DNA of 64,000 nucleotides. Source: Bosea sp. (in: a-proteobacteria) (lineage in GTDB: Bacteria > Pseudomonadota > Alphaproteobacteria > Rhizobiales > Beijerinckiaceae). The stretch is taken from the NCBI RefSeq assembly GCF_023953965.1, contig NZ_JAMLIX010000002.1:682001-746000 (forward strand). The letters are read 5' to 3'. Below the pieces are notes generated by a model. That model saw only the letters and a program-made list of their open reading frames with translations. It was not told where the DNA came from and did not search any database. A program made the translations under genes and the position numbers. Positions 33,629-43,800 of this stretch are shown one piece after another. Position 1 is the first letter of the stretch. Each line of letters begins with the position of its first letter.

Positions 33629-34903
33629 CTGTTCTTCCGCATCCGCCGCGCCGATTCGAGCCGTCGCGATGCGCCGTGGCGCCGGGCGCTGCGGTGCGCG
33701 CCGGCGGCTGCCTGCCTCGTCGCCGCCGGCCTCGCCTCAGCGCAGCCCAAGGCCGAGCCGCGCCCGCAGAGCGAATACCCGGTCGCGACCGACGCCCGCA
33801 TCGAGCAGAGCGGCGAGAGCGTGCGCCTGTCGATGATGCTGTCGTCTTCCGTGCCGGTCGAGGCCTGGGTGCAGGCCGCGCCGGACCGGGTCATCGTCGA
33901 GCTGCCCTCGACCAATTTCCAGATCCAGCCCTCGGCCAGGCGCAGCGCCGGCTTCGTCAGCGGCTATCGATTCGGCCTGTTCACCACCGACAAGGCCCGA
34001 ATCATCATCGATCTCGCCCACCCGGCCATCGTCGCGAAGGCGCAGGTGAAGGCGGTGCGCGGCGGCTTCGGCGAATTGACGATCGAATTGAAGAAGGTGG
34101 CGCGGGCCGAATTCCTGGCCGAGGCCGGCAAGCCGCGCCGGCCCGGGCCCGCCCTGCCTGCCCCCGCGCCGGTGAAGGCCGCCGGCGAGACGCGGCGCAC
34201 CATCGTCATCGATCCCGGCCATGGCGGCATCGATCCCGGCGCCACCATCGCGGCCATCGCCGAGAAGGCGGTGGTGCTCGCCTTCGGCAAGGCGCTGAAG
34301 GACGAGCTCGAGGCGAACGGGCGCTACCGCGTCGTCATGACCCGCGACGACGACCGCTTCGTCCCGCTCGGCGAGCGGGTGCAGATCGGGCGCGGCGAGC
34401 AGGCCGACCTGTTCATCTCGATCCATGCCGATTCGCTGACGCAGGCGCAGGAGGTGCGCGGCGCGACCGTCTATACCCGCTCGGAGCGCGCGACGGACGC
34501 GGAGGCCGCAAGGCTCGCCGCCAAGGAGAACGAGGCCGACGCCGTCGCGGGACTCGAGACCAGCGAGGAGCTGCAGGACGTCGCCGGCATCCTGATGGAC
34601 CTCGCCCGCCGCGAGACGCGCACCTTCACCGGCGTCTTCGCGCGCAACCTGGTCGAGAAGCTCGGCGGCTCGATCAAGATGCACAAGATCCCGCTGCGCT
34701 CGGCGCGATTCTGGGTCTTGAGCGCGCCGGACGTGCCCTCGGTCCTGATCGAGCTCGGCTACATGTCGAGCCCGAAGGATGCCGAGCTTCTGAATTCGCC
34801 GGAGTGGCGCGGCAAGGCGGTCGGCGCCGTCTCATCCGCGATAGACGATTATTTCGCCCGCGAGCGCGCCTCGGTGGGCAAGGCGGCGGAGAACCGGAAC
34901 TAG
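33629..34903 (+). CDS. amiC: N-acetylmuramoyl-L-alanine amidase with AMIN domain (AmiC-like)
   Basis: About 424 residues. The frame opens after taa at 33557-33559, but contains no ATG, GTG or TTG before 33821, which would cut off the signal and part of the AMIN domain. I place the start at CTG 33629, 9 bases after ggga. Signal segment ALRCAPAAACLVAAGLASAQP is present. The AMIN domain (ARIEQSGESVRLSMMLSSS) targets the septum or wall. The amidase_3 domain has VIDPGHGGIDPG, the Glu in EKAVVLAF, SIHADS and catalytic Glu in VLIELGYMSS. It cleaves the lactyl-amide bond of peptidoglycan for daughter separation. PBP1a follows. Confidence 0.85.
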   Translation: MFFRIRRADSSRRDAPWRRALRCAPAAACLVAAGLASAQPKAEPRPQSEYPVATDARIEQSGESVRLSMMLSSSVPVEAWVQAAPDRVIVELPSTNFQIQPSARRSAGFVSGYRFGLFTTDKARIIIDLAHPAIVAKAQVKAVRGGFGELTIELKKVARAEFLAEAGKPRRPGPALPAPAPVKAAGETRRTIVIDPGHGGIDPGATIAAIAEKAVVLAFGKALKDELEANGRYRVVMTRDDDRFVPLGERVQIGRGEQADLFISIHADSLTQAQEVRGATVYTRSERATDAEAARLAAKENEADAVAGLETSEELQDVAGILMDLARRETRTFTGVFARNLVEKLGGSIKMHKIPLRSARFWVLSAPDVPSVLIELGYMSSPKDAELLNSPEWRGKAVGAVSSAIDDYFARERASVGKAAENRN

Positions 34904-35043
34904 GCGCGCGGGCCGCGCAAAGCATTGCGGAATTGTGATCGCAAGGCCACGGTTCCGCCATCTCCGCCATGTTATAGCGATGACCTGCGAAGCGCCCCGA
35001 TCTGGCGCCCGCCGGATGGCAGTTACGGGGTCCAGGGCCTGAG

Positions 35044-37488
35044 ATGCGGTTCATTCTGCGAATCTTCGGATGGTTGTTCGCCGCCGGCGCGATCGCCTTC
35101 GTGATCGGCGCGGCCATCGCCGGCGGGCTGATCTGGCATTATTCGCAGGATCTGCCGGATTACGCGCAACTGCGGAACTACGAGCCGCCGGTGATGACGC
35201 GCGTGCATGCCGGCGACGGCAGCCTGATCGCGGAATATGCGCGCGAGCGCCGGCTCTATCTGCCGATCCAGGCCGTGCCGAAGCTCGTCGTCGACGCCTA
35301 TCTCTCGGCCGAGGACAAGAATTTCTACAAGCATGTCGGCGTCGACCCCGAAGGGCTGGCGCGCGCCGTGATCTCGAACTTCCGCAACAAGGGCACCAAC
35401 CGTCGCCAGCAGGGCGCCTCGACCATCACCCAGCAGGTCGCGAAGAACTTCTTCCTGAGCCCCGAGCAGTCCTATGAGCGCAAGATCCGCGAGGCGCTGG
35501 TCGCGCTGAAGCTCGAGGCGACCTATTCCAAGGACAAGATCCTCGAGCTCTACCTGAACGAGATCTATCTCGGCGCGCCGGCGCCGGGGCAGGGCAGCTA
35601 CGGTATCGCCGCCGCGGCGCTGAACTATTTCGGCAAGTCGGTGCACGAATTGAACCTGCAGGAGGCGGCCTATCTCGCCGCCCTGCCGAAGGCGCCCTCC
35701 GACCTGCATCCCTTCCGCAACCGCGACCGCGCGATCGAGCGCCGCAACTACGTCATCGATCGCATGGTCGAGAACGGCTACGTCAAGCGCGAGGACGGCG
35801 AGACGGCCAAGAAGCAGCCGCTCGGCGTCAATCCGCGCACGGTCTCGCCGAACCAGATCGCCGCCGGCTATTTCGCCGAGGAGATCCGGCGCGAATTGCA
35901 GGATCGCTACGGCGAGAAGAAGCTGCTCGAAGGCGGGCTTTCGGTGCGCGCCACGGTCGATCCCAAGACCCAGCTGATGGCGCGCAAGGCGCTGGTCGAC
36001 GGCCTCGTGCGCTTCGACGAGGCGCGCGGCTGGCGCGGCGCCATCCAGAAGCTCGAGCTCGGCCATGGCGACTGGGGCGCCGCGATCGGCGAACTGCCGG
36101 TGCTGGGCGATGTCGCGCCCTGGCGCCTCGCGGTCGTGCTCGACGTCAATGGCGACACCGCCAGGCTCGGACTGCATCCCTTGCGCGACAATGCCGGCCA
36201 TCTCAACAAGGAGCGCCAGACGCTGACGCTCGCCGCCGACGGCATCAAATGGACCCGCCGCGAGCGCGTCTCGCGTGCGGTCTCGGTCGGCGACGTGGTC
36301 TATGTCGAGCCGATGGAGAGCCGGCCGGGCTTCGCGCGCCTGCGCCAGCTGCCGGAGGTCAACGGCGCCATCGTCGCGATGGACCCGTTCTCGGGCCGCG
36401 TGCTGGCGATGGTCGGCGGCTTCAGCCACGACCAGTCGGAGTTCAACCGCGCGACGCAGGCGCTGCGCCAGCCCGGCTCCTCCTTCAAGCCCTTCGTCTA
36501 CGCGACCGCGCTCGACAACGGCTATACCCCGTCCAGCATCATCCTCGACGCCCCGATCGAGATCGACCAGGGGCCGGGGCTCGGCATGTGGCGGCCGGAG
36601 AACTACGACGGCAAGTCGACCGGGCCGCGCACGCTGCGCTACGGCATCCAGTTCTCGAAGAACCTGATGACGGTCAGGCTCGCCAAGGATGTCGGCATGC
36701 CGCTGATCGCCGAATATGCCCGCCGCTTCGGCGTCTATGATGACCTTCAGCCGGTGCTGTCGATGTCGCTGGGCGCCGGCGAGACCACCGTGATGCGGAT
36801 GACCGCGGCCTATTCGATGCTGGTCAACGGCGGCAAGCGCATCCGGCCGACCCTGATCGACCGCATCCAGGATCGCTCGGGCTCGACCATCTTCCGCCAC
36901 GACCAGCGGGTCTGCGAGGGCTGCAACGCCGAGAAATGGGCGAACCAGCCGGAGCCGCGCCTCGTCGACAACCGCGAGCAGGTGCTCGACCCGCTGACCG
37001 CCTACCAGATGGTCTCGATCCTCGAGGGCGTGGTCAATGCCGGTACGGCGACGGTGGTCAAGTCCGTCGGCAAGCCGCTCGCCGGCAAGACCGGCACGAC
37101 CAACGACGCCAAGGACGTCTGGTTCGTCGGCTTCTCGCCGGACCTCGCCGTCGGCGTCTATATGGGCTTCGACAAGCCGAAATCGCTCGGCACCTCCGCG
37201 ACCGCCGGCCAGTATGCCGCGCCGATCTTCCGCGACTTCATGAGCGTCGCGCTGAAGGACAAGCCGGCGACGCCGTTCCGCGTGCCCGCCGGCATCAAGC
37301 TGATCCGCGTCGATCCCCGCACCGGCATGCGCGCCGGCGGCGACGGCGGCATCCTGGAGGCGTTCAAGCCGGGCACCGCCCCGCCGGACAGCTATTCGGT
37401 GATCGGCGCAGCCGGTGACGGCGGCGCGCTCAGCGTCGGCCCGGGCGGCGGACGCTCCGTCGGATCGGGCACGGGCGGGCTGTACTGA
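35044..37488 (+). CDS. mrcA: Penicillin-binding protein 1A, bifunctional transglycosylase/transpeptidase
   Basis: 814 residues. A single N-terminal membrane helix (about 10-33) anchors it. The GT51 glycosyltransferase domain has catalytic Glu90 in SAEDKNFYKHVGVDP, then GASTITQQVAKN and RKIREALVALKLE. An inserted OB-like domain (about 320-430) is typical of proteobacterial PBP1a. The transpeptidase domain carries SxxK with Ser479 (GSSFKPF), the SxN region and GKTGTT. It polymerises and crosslinks peptidoglycan in the periplasm. It lies 140 bases after the amidase on the same strand; joint control of wall growth and splitting is plausible. Confidence 0.96.
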   Translation: MRFILRIFGWLFAAGAIAFVIGAAIAGGLIWHYSQDLPDYAQLRNYEPPVMTRVHAGDGSLIAEYARERRLYLPIQAVPKLVVDAYLSAEDKNFYKHVGVDPEGLARAVISNFRNKGTNRRQQGASTITQQVAKNFFLSPEQSYERKIREALVALKLEATYSKDKILELYLNEIYLGAPAPGQGSYGIAAAALNYFGKSVHELNLQEAAYLAALPKAPSDLHPFRNRDRAIERRNYVIDRMVENGYVKREDGETAKKQPLGVNPRTVSPNQIAAGYFAEEIRRELQDRYGEKKLLEGGLSVRATVDPKTQLMARKALVDGLVRFDEARGWRGAIQKLELGHGDWGAAIGELPVLGDVAPWRLAVVLDVNGDTARLGLHPLRDNAGHLNKERQTLTLAADGIKWTRRERVSRAVSVGDVVYVEPMESRPGFARLRQLPEVNGAIVAMDPFSGRVLAMVGGFSHDQSEFNRATQALRQPGSSFKPFVYATALDNGYTPSSIILDAPIEIDQGPGLGMWRPENYDGKSTGPRTLRYGIQFSKNLMTVRLAKDVGMPLIAEYARRFGVYDDLQPVLSMSLGAGETTVMRMTAAYSMLVNGGKRIRPTLIDRIQDRSGSTIFRHDQRVCEGCNAEKWANQPEPRLVDNREQVLDPLTAYQMVSILEGVVNAGTATVVKSVGKPLAGKTGTTNDAKDVWFVGFSPDLAVGVYMGFDKPKSLGTSATAGQYAAPIFRDFMSVALKDKPATPFRVPAGIKLIRVDPRTGMRAGGDGGILEAFKPGTAPPDSYSVIGAAGDGGALSVGPGGGRSVGSGTGGLY

Positions 37489-37565
37489 GGGCTGGCGCGC
37501 CCGGCCGTTTACAGCCGGCGCTTTGCCCCCTATCTCAGCCCGCACGATCATCCGGACTTAGAATC

Positions 37566-38694
37566 ATGCGCCCTGAAATCCAGTCGCAGCTCGATAACGC
37601 CAAGCAGTCGATCGGACTGCTGAGGAGGCATCTTTGACTGGGATCAGGCCCAGCGCCGCCTGGCGGAACTGAACGCCCTCTCGGAGGGCCCCGATTTCTG
37701 GAACGATGCCGAGGCCGCGCAGAAGCTGATGCGCGAGCGCACCGCGCTGGAAACCCAGATCGAGGGCATCGGCAAGCTCGAACGCGATCTCGACGACGCG
37801 CTCACCCTGATCGAGCTCGGCGAGATGGAGGACGACGAGGCGACCGTCGCCGAGGGCGAGCAGGCGATCAAGGGCGTCGGGGACGAGGCCGCTCGGCTTC
37901 AGGTCGAGACCCTGCTCTCCGGCGAGGCCGACATGCTCGACACCTATGTCGAGATCCATCCCGGCGCCGGCGGCACCGAAAGCCAGGACTGGGCCGAGAT
38001 GCTGCTGCGCATGTACCGGCGCTGGGGCGAGCGGCGCAAGTTCAAGGTCGAGACGCTCGAATACCAGGACGGCGACACCGCCGGCATCAAGTCCGCGACG
38101 CTGCAGTTCAAGGGCAACAACGCCTATGGCTGGCTGAAGACCGAATCGGGCGTGCACCGGCTGGTGCGCATCTCGCCCTTCGATTCGAACGCCAGAAGGC
38201 AGACCTCCTTTGCGTCGGTCTGGGTCTATCCGGTCGTCGACGACCGCATCGTCATCGACGTCAAGGAATCGGATTGCCGCATCGACACCTACCGCTCGCA
38301 AGGCGCCGGCGGCCAGCACGTCAACACGACGGATTCGGCGGTGCGCATCACCCATATCCCGACCGGCATCGCGGTCGCCTGCCAGCAGGAGCGCTCGCAG
38401 CACAAGAACCGGGCCAAGGCCTGGGACATGCTGCGCGCGCGCCTCTACGAGATCGAGCTGAAGAAGCGCGAGGACAAGGCCAATGCCGAGCAGGCCTCCA
38501 AGACCGATATCGGCTGGGGCCACCAGATCCGGTCCTATGTGCTTCAGCCCTATCAGCTGGTGAAGGACCTGCGCACCGGCGTCAGCTCCACCGATCCTTC
38601 CGAGGTGCTCGACGGCGATCTCGACGCCTTCATGGAGGCCTCGCTGGCGCAGCGCGTCTACGGAACCACGGTCGAGGTCGAGGACATCGACTGA
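37566..38694 (+). CDS. prfB: Peptide chain release factor 2, with +1 programmed frameshift
   Basis: The first 23 codons from ATG 37566 end at an in-frame TGA (37635-37637). The site reads AGG AGG CAT CTT TGA C: an internal Shine-Dalgarno at 37623-37628, slippery CTT and stop, the same arrangement as in E. coli prfB. A +1 shift at 37635 continues in frame from GAC 37636 to the stop at 38692-38694, giving about 375 residues. The SPF anticodon-like motif (203-205) reads UGA/UAA and GGQ (248-250) triggers hydrolysis of peptidyl-tRNA. Low RF2 lets the TGA pause and shift, so the protein controls its own level. Confidence 0.96.
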
Positions 38695-38709
38695 GCCTGA
38701 CGGCAAACG

Positions 38710-38740
38710 AAAAAGGCCGCGCCCGGAGCGCGGCCTTTTT
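38710..38740. terminator. Bidirectional terminator between prfB and the M23 peptidase gene
   Basis: A perfect 13-bp stem aaaaaggccgcgc/gcgcggccttttt with a 5-base loop. The A-run and T-run serve both strands; prfB (+) and the peptidase gene (-) end on either side. Confidence 0.9.
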
Positions 38741-38757
38741 CGTCCCGGAAGGTCTCG

Positions 38758-40065
38758 TCAGAGCGCGCTGGCGAGGAGCTTGCCGCCGGCGCGCAGGAAG
38801 CGGGTCGGGTCGACCGGCTCGTCGTTGATGCGGGTTTCGTAATGCAGATGCGGGCCGGTCGAGCGGCCGGTCGTGCCGACGCGCCCGACCACCGTGCCGG
38901 TCTTGACGATCTGCCCGGTGGAGACCGAAATCGCCGACATATGGGCGTAGCGCGTGCTCAAGCCGTTGGCGTGCTCGATCTCGACCATGTTGCCGTAGCC
39001 GCCATTGTATTCGGCGACCACGACCTTGCCCGGCGCCGTCGCCAGGATGGCGGAGCCGGATTCGGCCCGGAAATCGACGCCGGTATGCATGGCGAGCCCG
39101 CGCGTGAACGGATCGGTCCGGTAGCCGAAATTCGAGGTGAAGCCGTGATCGCCGGCCATCGGCTTGGCGAGCGGCAATTGCTCGATCGCGCCGCGCAGGC
39201 GCATGACCGAGGCGACGCGCGGCTGCAGCGCGCTCAGCGTCGCCTCGAAGGGCCCAGCCGAAGCGTCGAGCTTCACCGGCACGAAGGGCCCGCCCATGCC
39301 GGCGGCGGCGGTGGCCGGCGCGGCGAGGCGCTCGGGATTGAGCCCGGTGTCGGCGAGCGCGCTGCGCAGGCGCTTCTGCGTGGCGGCCAGCGTCTCGTCC
39401 ATGTCCTTCAGCGCCGTGAGCTGGGCGTCGGAGGTGCGTGCGATGGCGCTGTCGAGGGTCGTCAGCGCGGCTTCGAGGCGCTTGGCCGGCGGCTCGGCCG
39501 CGGCTTCGCCGGATTGCCAGCCGCCCTGGGCGGTGCCGTCGGCGCCGCGCAGCGAGGGCGTCTCCGGGGCCGGCATCGGCTTGCCGGGCAGGATCGGCGC
39601 GAAGCTGGTGACGCCCGAGGCGCGGATCGGCTCGCCGGGCTTGATGGCCTGCGCGCGCAGCGGCAGCTTCGGCGCCGGCATCAGGCCGCTGGATTGCAGC
39701 GTGTCGGCGAGCGCCGTCACCAGCGACTGGCGCGATTCCAGCTCCGCCTGCCGGCTGGCGAGCTCGTCGACGCGCGATTCGACGCCGTCCTGGTCGAGCA
39801 GCGCGCGGCTGGCATAGCGGTCGATATCGGCCCTGAGCGCCGCGATCCGGTCCTCATAGGCGTATTGGCGGGCCGTTTCGCGGGCGATCAGCCGGGCGGC
39901 GAGGTCGTCGCGGCTGAGCATGTACCAGCCGGCCGTGCCGCAGCCGGCGGTGGTCAGCGCGAGCCAGGCGAGGCCTGCGAGCATGGTGGAGCGACGCACC
40001 GTATAGGTCTTGTGCGAGAGAAGGCCTGCGGTCGCGAGGGCGGGGGCTGTCTGGGGCTGATGCAT
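38758..40065 (-). CDS. M23 (LytM) family peptidase/envelope protein
   Basis: 435 residues from ATG at 40065; a TTG two codons upstream is also possible. An N-terminal membrane anchor (LAGLAWLALTTAGCGTAGWYML) precedes a coiled coil (about 55-115, DRIAALRADIDRY to RQAELESRQS). A Pro/Ala-rich linker leads to a C-terminal LytM domain with zinc ligands in LAMHTGVDF and HLHYETR. Both ligand motifs are complete, so it may be an active endopeptidase that cuts crosslinks; coiled coil plus LytM also matches EnvC/NlpD-type amidase activators. It faces the amidase gene about 4 kb away, but a link is only inference. Confidence 0.9.
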   Translation of the reverse strand: MHQPQTAPALATAGLLSHKTYTVRRSTMLAGLAWLALTTAGCGTAGWYMLSRDDLAARLIARETARQYAYEDRIAALRADIDRYASRALLDQDGVESRVDELASRQAELESRQSLVTALADTLQSSGLMPAPKLPLRAQAIKPGEPIRASGVTSFAPILPGKPMPAPETPSLRGADGTAQGGWQSGEAAAEPPAKRLEAALTTLDSAIARTSDAQLTALKDMDETLAATQKRLRSALADTGLNPERLAAPATAAAGMGGPFVPVKLDASAGPFEATLSALQPRVASVMRLRGAIEQLPLAKPMAGDHGFTSNFGYRTDPFTRGLAMHTGVDFRAESGSAILATAPGKVVVAEYNGGYGNMVEIEHANGLSTRYAHMSAISVSTGQIVKTGTVVGRVGTTGRSTGPHLHYETRINDEPVDPTRFLRAGGKLLASAL

Positions 40066-40147
40066 ACGCAAAACCGATAATCACGCTGCCGATCCCGCCA
40101 TTAGAGTTTGTTAGGGTTAATCTTTCGCAAAGAGCGCCGGCGGCGCC

Positions 40148-40612
40148 TCACAGCGCCTGCGCCGCCGCGAGCACCTCCTCGGCGTGTCCCTCGACCTTCA
40201 CCTTCCGCCAGATTCGGGCGAGGCGCCCCTGCGCATCGATCAGGAAGGTCGAGCGCTCGATTCCCATATAGCGACGGCCATACAGGCTTTTCTCGACCCA
40301 GATGCCGTAGGCATTGGCCAGCGCCTGCGTCTCGTCGGCGATGAGCGGGAAGTCGAGCGCGTGCTTGCGCTTGAAAGTCTCGTGCCGCTTCACCGAATCG
40401 GGCGAGACGCCGATGATCTCGGTGCCGCAGGCGGCGAAATCCGCGCGCAGGCGGTTGAAGGCGATGGCCTCCTGCGTGCAGCCGGGCGTATCGTCCTTGG
40501 GATAGGCGTAGAGCACGAGCTTGCGGCCCCTGAATGTGCCGAGCCCGATCGTTCCGCCGCCGTCGCGCGGCAATGTGAAGTCCGGTGCCGGGTCGCCTTC
40601 CTGCAATGCCAT
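40148..40612 (-). CDS. bcp: Thioredoxin-dependent peroxiredoxin, Bcp/PrxQ family
   Basis: 154 residues from ATG at 40612. The peroxidatic cysteine is Cys45 in YPKDDTPGCTQEA, with the supporting Thr42 and an Arg further on. The E. coli-type resolving cysteine at position 50 is replaced by Ile; Cys62 in FAACGTE is the only other cysteine, so a different resolving partner or a 1-Cys cycle is likely. The enzyme reduces H2O2 and organic peroxides in the cytoplasm. It is transcribed toward the M23 gene, with 82 bases between. Confidence 0.93.
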   Translation of the reverse strand: MALQEGDPAPDFTLPRDGGGTIGLGTFRGRKLVLYAYPKDDTPGCTQEAIAFNRLRADFAACGTEIIGVSPDSVKRHETFKRKHALDFPLIADETQALANAYGIWVEKSLYGRRYMGIERSTFLIDAQGRLARIWRKVKVEGHAEEVLAAAQAL

Positions 40613-40836
40613 GGCGTTTGCCTTCCTTTCGTCGCCTTCCCGCTGCATGGAGCCCGCAACCCGGCATGGCGGCTTGAGGCTGGGGCCGGCGTATCGTCGT
40701 GCCTTCCGTTTCCGGATTGCCGAATCGGCCCGCCCGGCCGCATCGACAGTCATGCTGCCTTCCGGGCGCGCGGCAAGGGGAGACGGCCGCGCCCTGAGAC
40801 GAAATGGCGTGAGGCGCCGAAGGGGATCGAGCGAGT

Positions 40837-43800
40837 TTGGCGGAGCAGGACACAAAAGCTGTGGCCGGGGGGCCGTCGGAAGCGGCATCCGCCGGCGATC
40901 CTTGCGAGCTCGCAACCGTGAAGCGGCGGGCGAAGGCCGGCCTCGTCACCCTCTGCGTCGCGGTCGGCGTCGCGCTCATGGTTCTGGCAGGCGCGACTGT
41001 TACGCTGCTCGCCACCGGCATCGTCCCGCTGTCGGGGCTCGAAGGGCGCATCACCGCCGCGATCGAGGAGCGGCTCGGCCCGGACTGGAAGGTCGAGGCC
41101 ACCTCCGCCGAGCTCGGCCGGATCGACGGGCGTTCCCAGCTCCTCGTCAGGCAGGTCTCGTTCCAGCACGTCAGCGGCGCGGTCATCCGCGCCCCCGAAG
41201 CCGTCCTCGGCTATGCGCCGCTGGCGCTGCTCAGGGGCGATATCCGGCTCGTCTCGGTCGATCTGCGCGGCGTCAATGTCCGGCTCGGCGTCACCAGGGA
41301 CGGCGCCCTCGTGGTCAATGCCGATGCGGCCCCGGCCGAGGCGACGCTGCAGCCCGCCGTGCCCGACGCGGCGCAGTGGAACGCCTTCACCGGCATCATG
41401 GGCGCCATTTCGACGCTCGCGCGCGGCGACGGGCTTCTCGGCGCGCTCGAGGAAGCCGGCATCAACGGCGCCAGGCTCTCGCTGGTCGATCCGGAGGGGC
41501 GCCAGAAGGCCGGGCTGGAAGACGTCGAGATCAGGCTGACGCGCATCGGCGAGCGCGGCACGCGGATGACGATGAAGGGCCGCACCGGCCAGCGCTGGAA
41601 GGAGCTTTCGGCCGATCTGACGACCGAGGCCGACGGCACCCAGCGCGCCGACATCGACATCCGGCGCTTCGAGCCAGCGGAGGCGGTGGCGCTCGCTTTC
41701 GGCACCGGCGCGGTCCTGGTCGAGGGGCTGCCGCTGCAAGGCCGCGCCACCCTGAAGCAGGCCCCCGATGGCCGCAAGTCGATCACGGCGCGGATCGCTG
41801 TCCAGGCGGGGACGCTGCGTTTCCCCGACAGCCCGCTTTCGCCCTTCGCGCTCGACTCGGCCGAGTTCGAGCTGGCGAGCGGCGCCGACCTGACCGAGCT
41901 GAACATCCTGCGCGGCGAGATCAGGGCCGGCGCCACGCGCCTTGCGGCGACAGGCTCGCTACGCGAGGACGATGGCGGCTGGCGCATCGCGCTCGACGCC
42001 GCAGGCGAGCTCGCCGGGCTCGATGCCGATCCGCCGGTCAGGATCGACGCCCTGAAGGCCGCGCTCAGGCTCGATCCCGCCCATACCGCCGTGACCGTCG
42101 ATTCGGCGTCGCTGCGCGGGCCCGCGGCCTCGGTCGAGATGTCGGCCTTCGTCCAGCGGCTGAACGGCTCGGCCGAGCAGCGCTTCGCGATCAAGGCGGT
42201 CGATTCCGACGTGCGCGCTCTGCTGGCGATCTGGCGGGGCTTCGGCGCGCCCGACGTGCACGACGTGCTGCGGCGTCAGCTCGCGGCCGGGCACATGAAG
42301 TCGCTCACCGTCGATCTTGCCCTCACGCCGGAGGACCATGCCCGGCTCGCCCGGCATGAAGCCATGCCCGATCGGGCGCTGTCGGTGATGATCGATGCCG
42401 ACCGCGTCCGCTATCTGCCCGATCCGGGCCTGCCGCCGCTCGGCGATGCGACCGTCTCCGGACGGGTCGGTGGGCGCAGCGTCCAGCTCGCCATCGGCAA
42501 GGCGACGGCCGAGCTCGGCGGCGGCCGCCGGCTCCAGCTGAGCGAGGGCAGCTTCGCCGTGCCCGATTTCCATCCGCCGCGCCCGCAGGCGCGGATCGAC
42601 TTCCGCTCGGTCGGCGCGATGGACGCGCTTGCCGCGCTCATCGCCTTTCCGGCCCTGAGGGAATTCAATCCGGGCCGGCTCGATCCGGCGGCGATCAGGG
42701 GCACGAGCGACCTCAAGGTCACCATCGCCCTTCCGCTCGCCGACGATTTGAAGTCCGACGAGGTTGTCGTGACGGGCAGCGGGACGCTCGCCAGCGTCGC
42801 GTCCGACACGCTCCTTGGGACGGAGAAGCTCGATGCCGGCAGCTTCACCGTCGCGCTCGACCGCAACGGGCTCATGCTGCGCGGCGATGCGCGCATCGGC
42901 GGCGACAAGACGCAGGTCGAGCTGCGGCAGAACGGCAAAGGGCAGGGCGAGGCGATCCTGCAGCTTGCGCTGGACGCGGCAGCCCGGCAGCGGCGCGGCT
43001 TGCCGGCCGATGCCGGCATCACCGGGACGCTGCCCGTCAAGGTGACGAAGCTGATCGGCAAGGGGGGCGAGCCGCCGCCGCGCGTCGAGATCGATCTCAC
43101 CAAGGTCGCGCTCGAGGGCGTCGTTCCCGGATTGGTGAAGCCTTCCGGCCGGCCGGGCCGCGTCGCCTTCGCCTATGTCGCCGATCCGGACGGCCCCGAC
43201 CTCGAGGATTTCGTGCTCGAGGCCGGCTCGGTCCTGATCAAGGGGCGTATCGAGCTGAACCGGCTGAACGGCGTGGACAGCGCGAGCTTCTCGCAGCTTC
43301 GCCTGTCGCCGGGCGACAATCTCAAGGTCGAGGCGAGGCGGGACGGCAATCTCCTCAAGCTCACCGTGCGCGGCGCGGTCGCCGATCTGCGCCCCTTCAT
43401 CAGGGATCTGCAGAGCCGGGCGCCGGCGCGCGGGGGCGACAGGGCGGCCGGCCGGAGCACCGATCTCGACCTCGATCTCGACGTGCCGATCCTGACCGGC
43501 TTCAACAACGAGGCGATCACCGCCGGCACGCTGAAATTCTCCCGCCGCGGCGGCGATCTGCGCTCCGTCGGCTTCCAGGGGCGGATCGGCAAGGCCGAGG
43601 TCACGGCCCGGCAGGGCCAGGGCGGCAAGCTCGTCGTCCAGTCGGAGAACGGCGGCTCGCTGCTGCGCTTCCTCGACCTCTACAACAAGGCTTATGGCGG
43701 CGACCTCATCCTGACGATGATCCCCGGCGAGAACCAGAGCGGCGATCTGCTGTTCCGCAATTTCATGGTCCGCGACGAGCCCGTGCTGCGCCGGGTCGTC

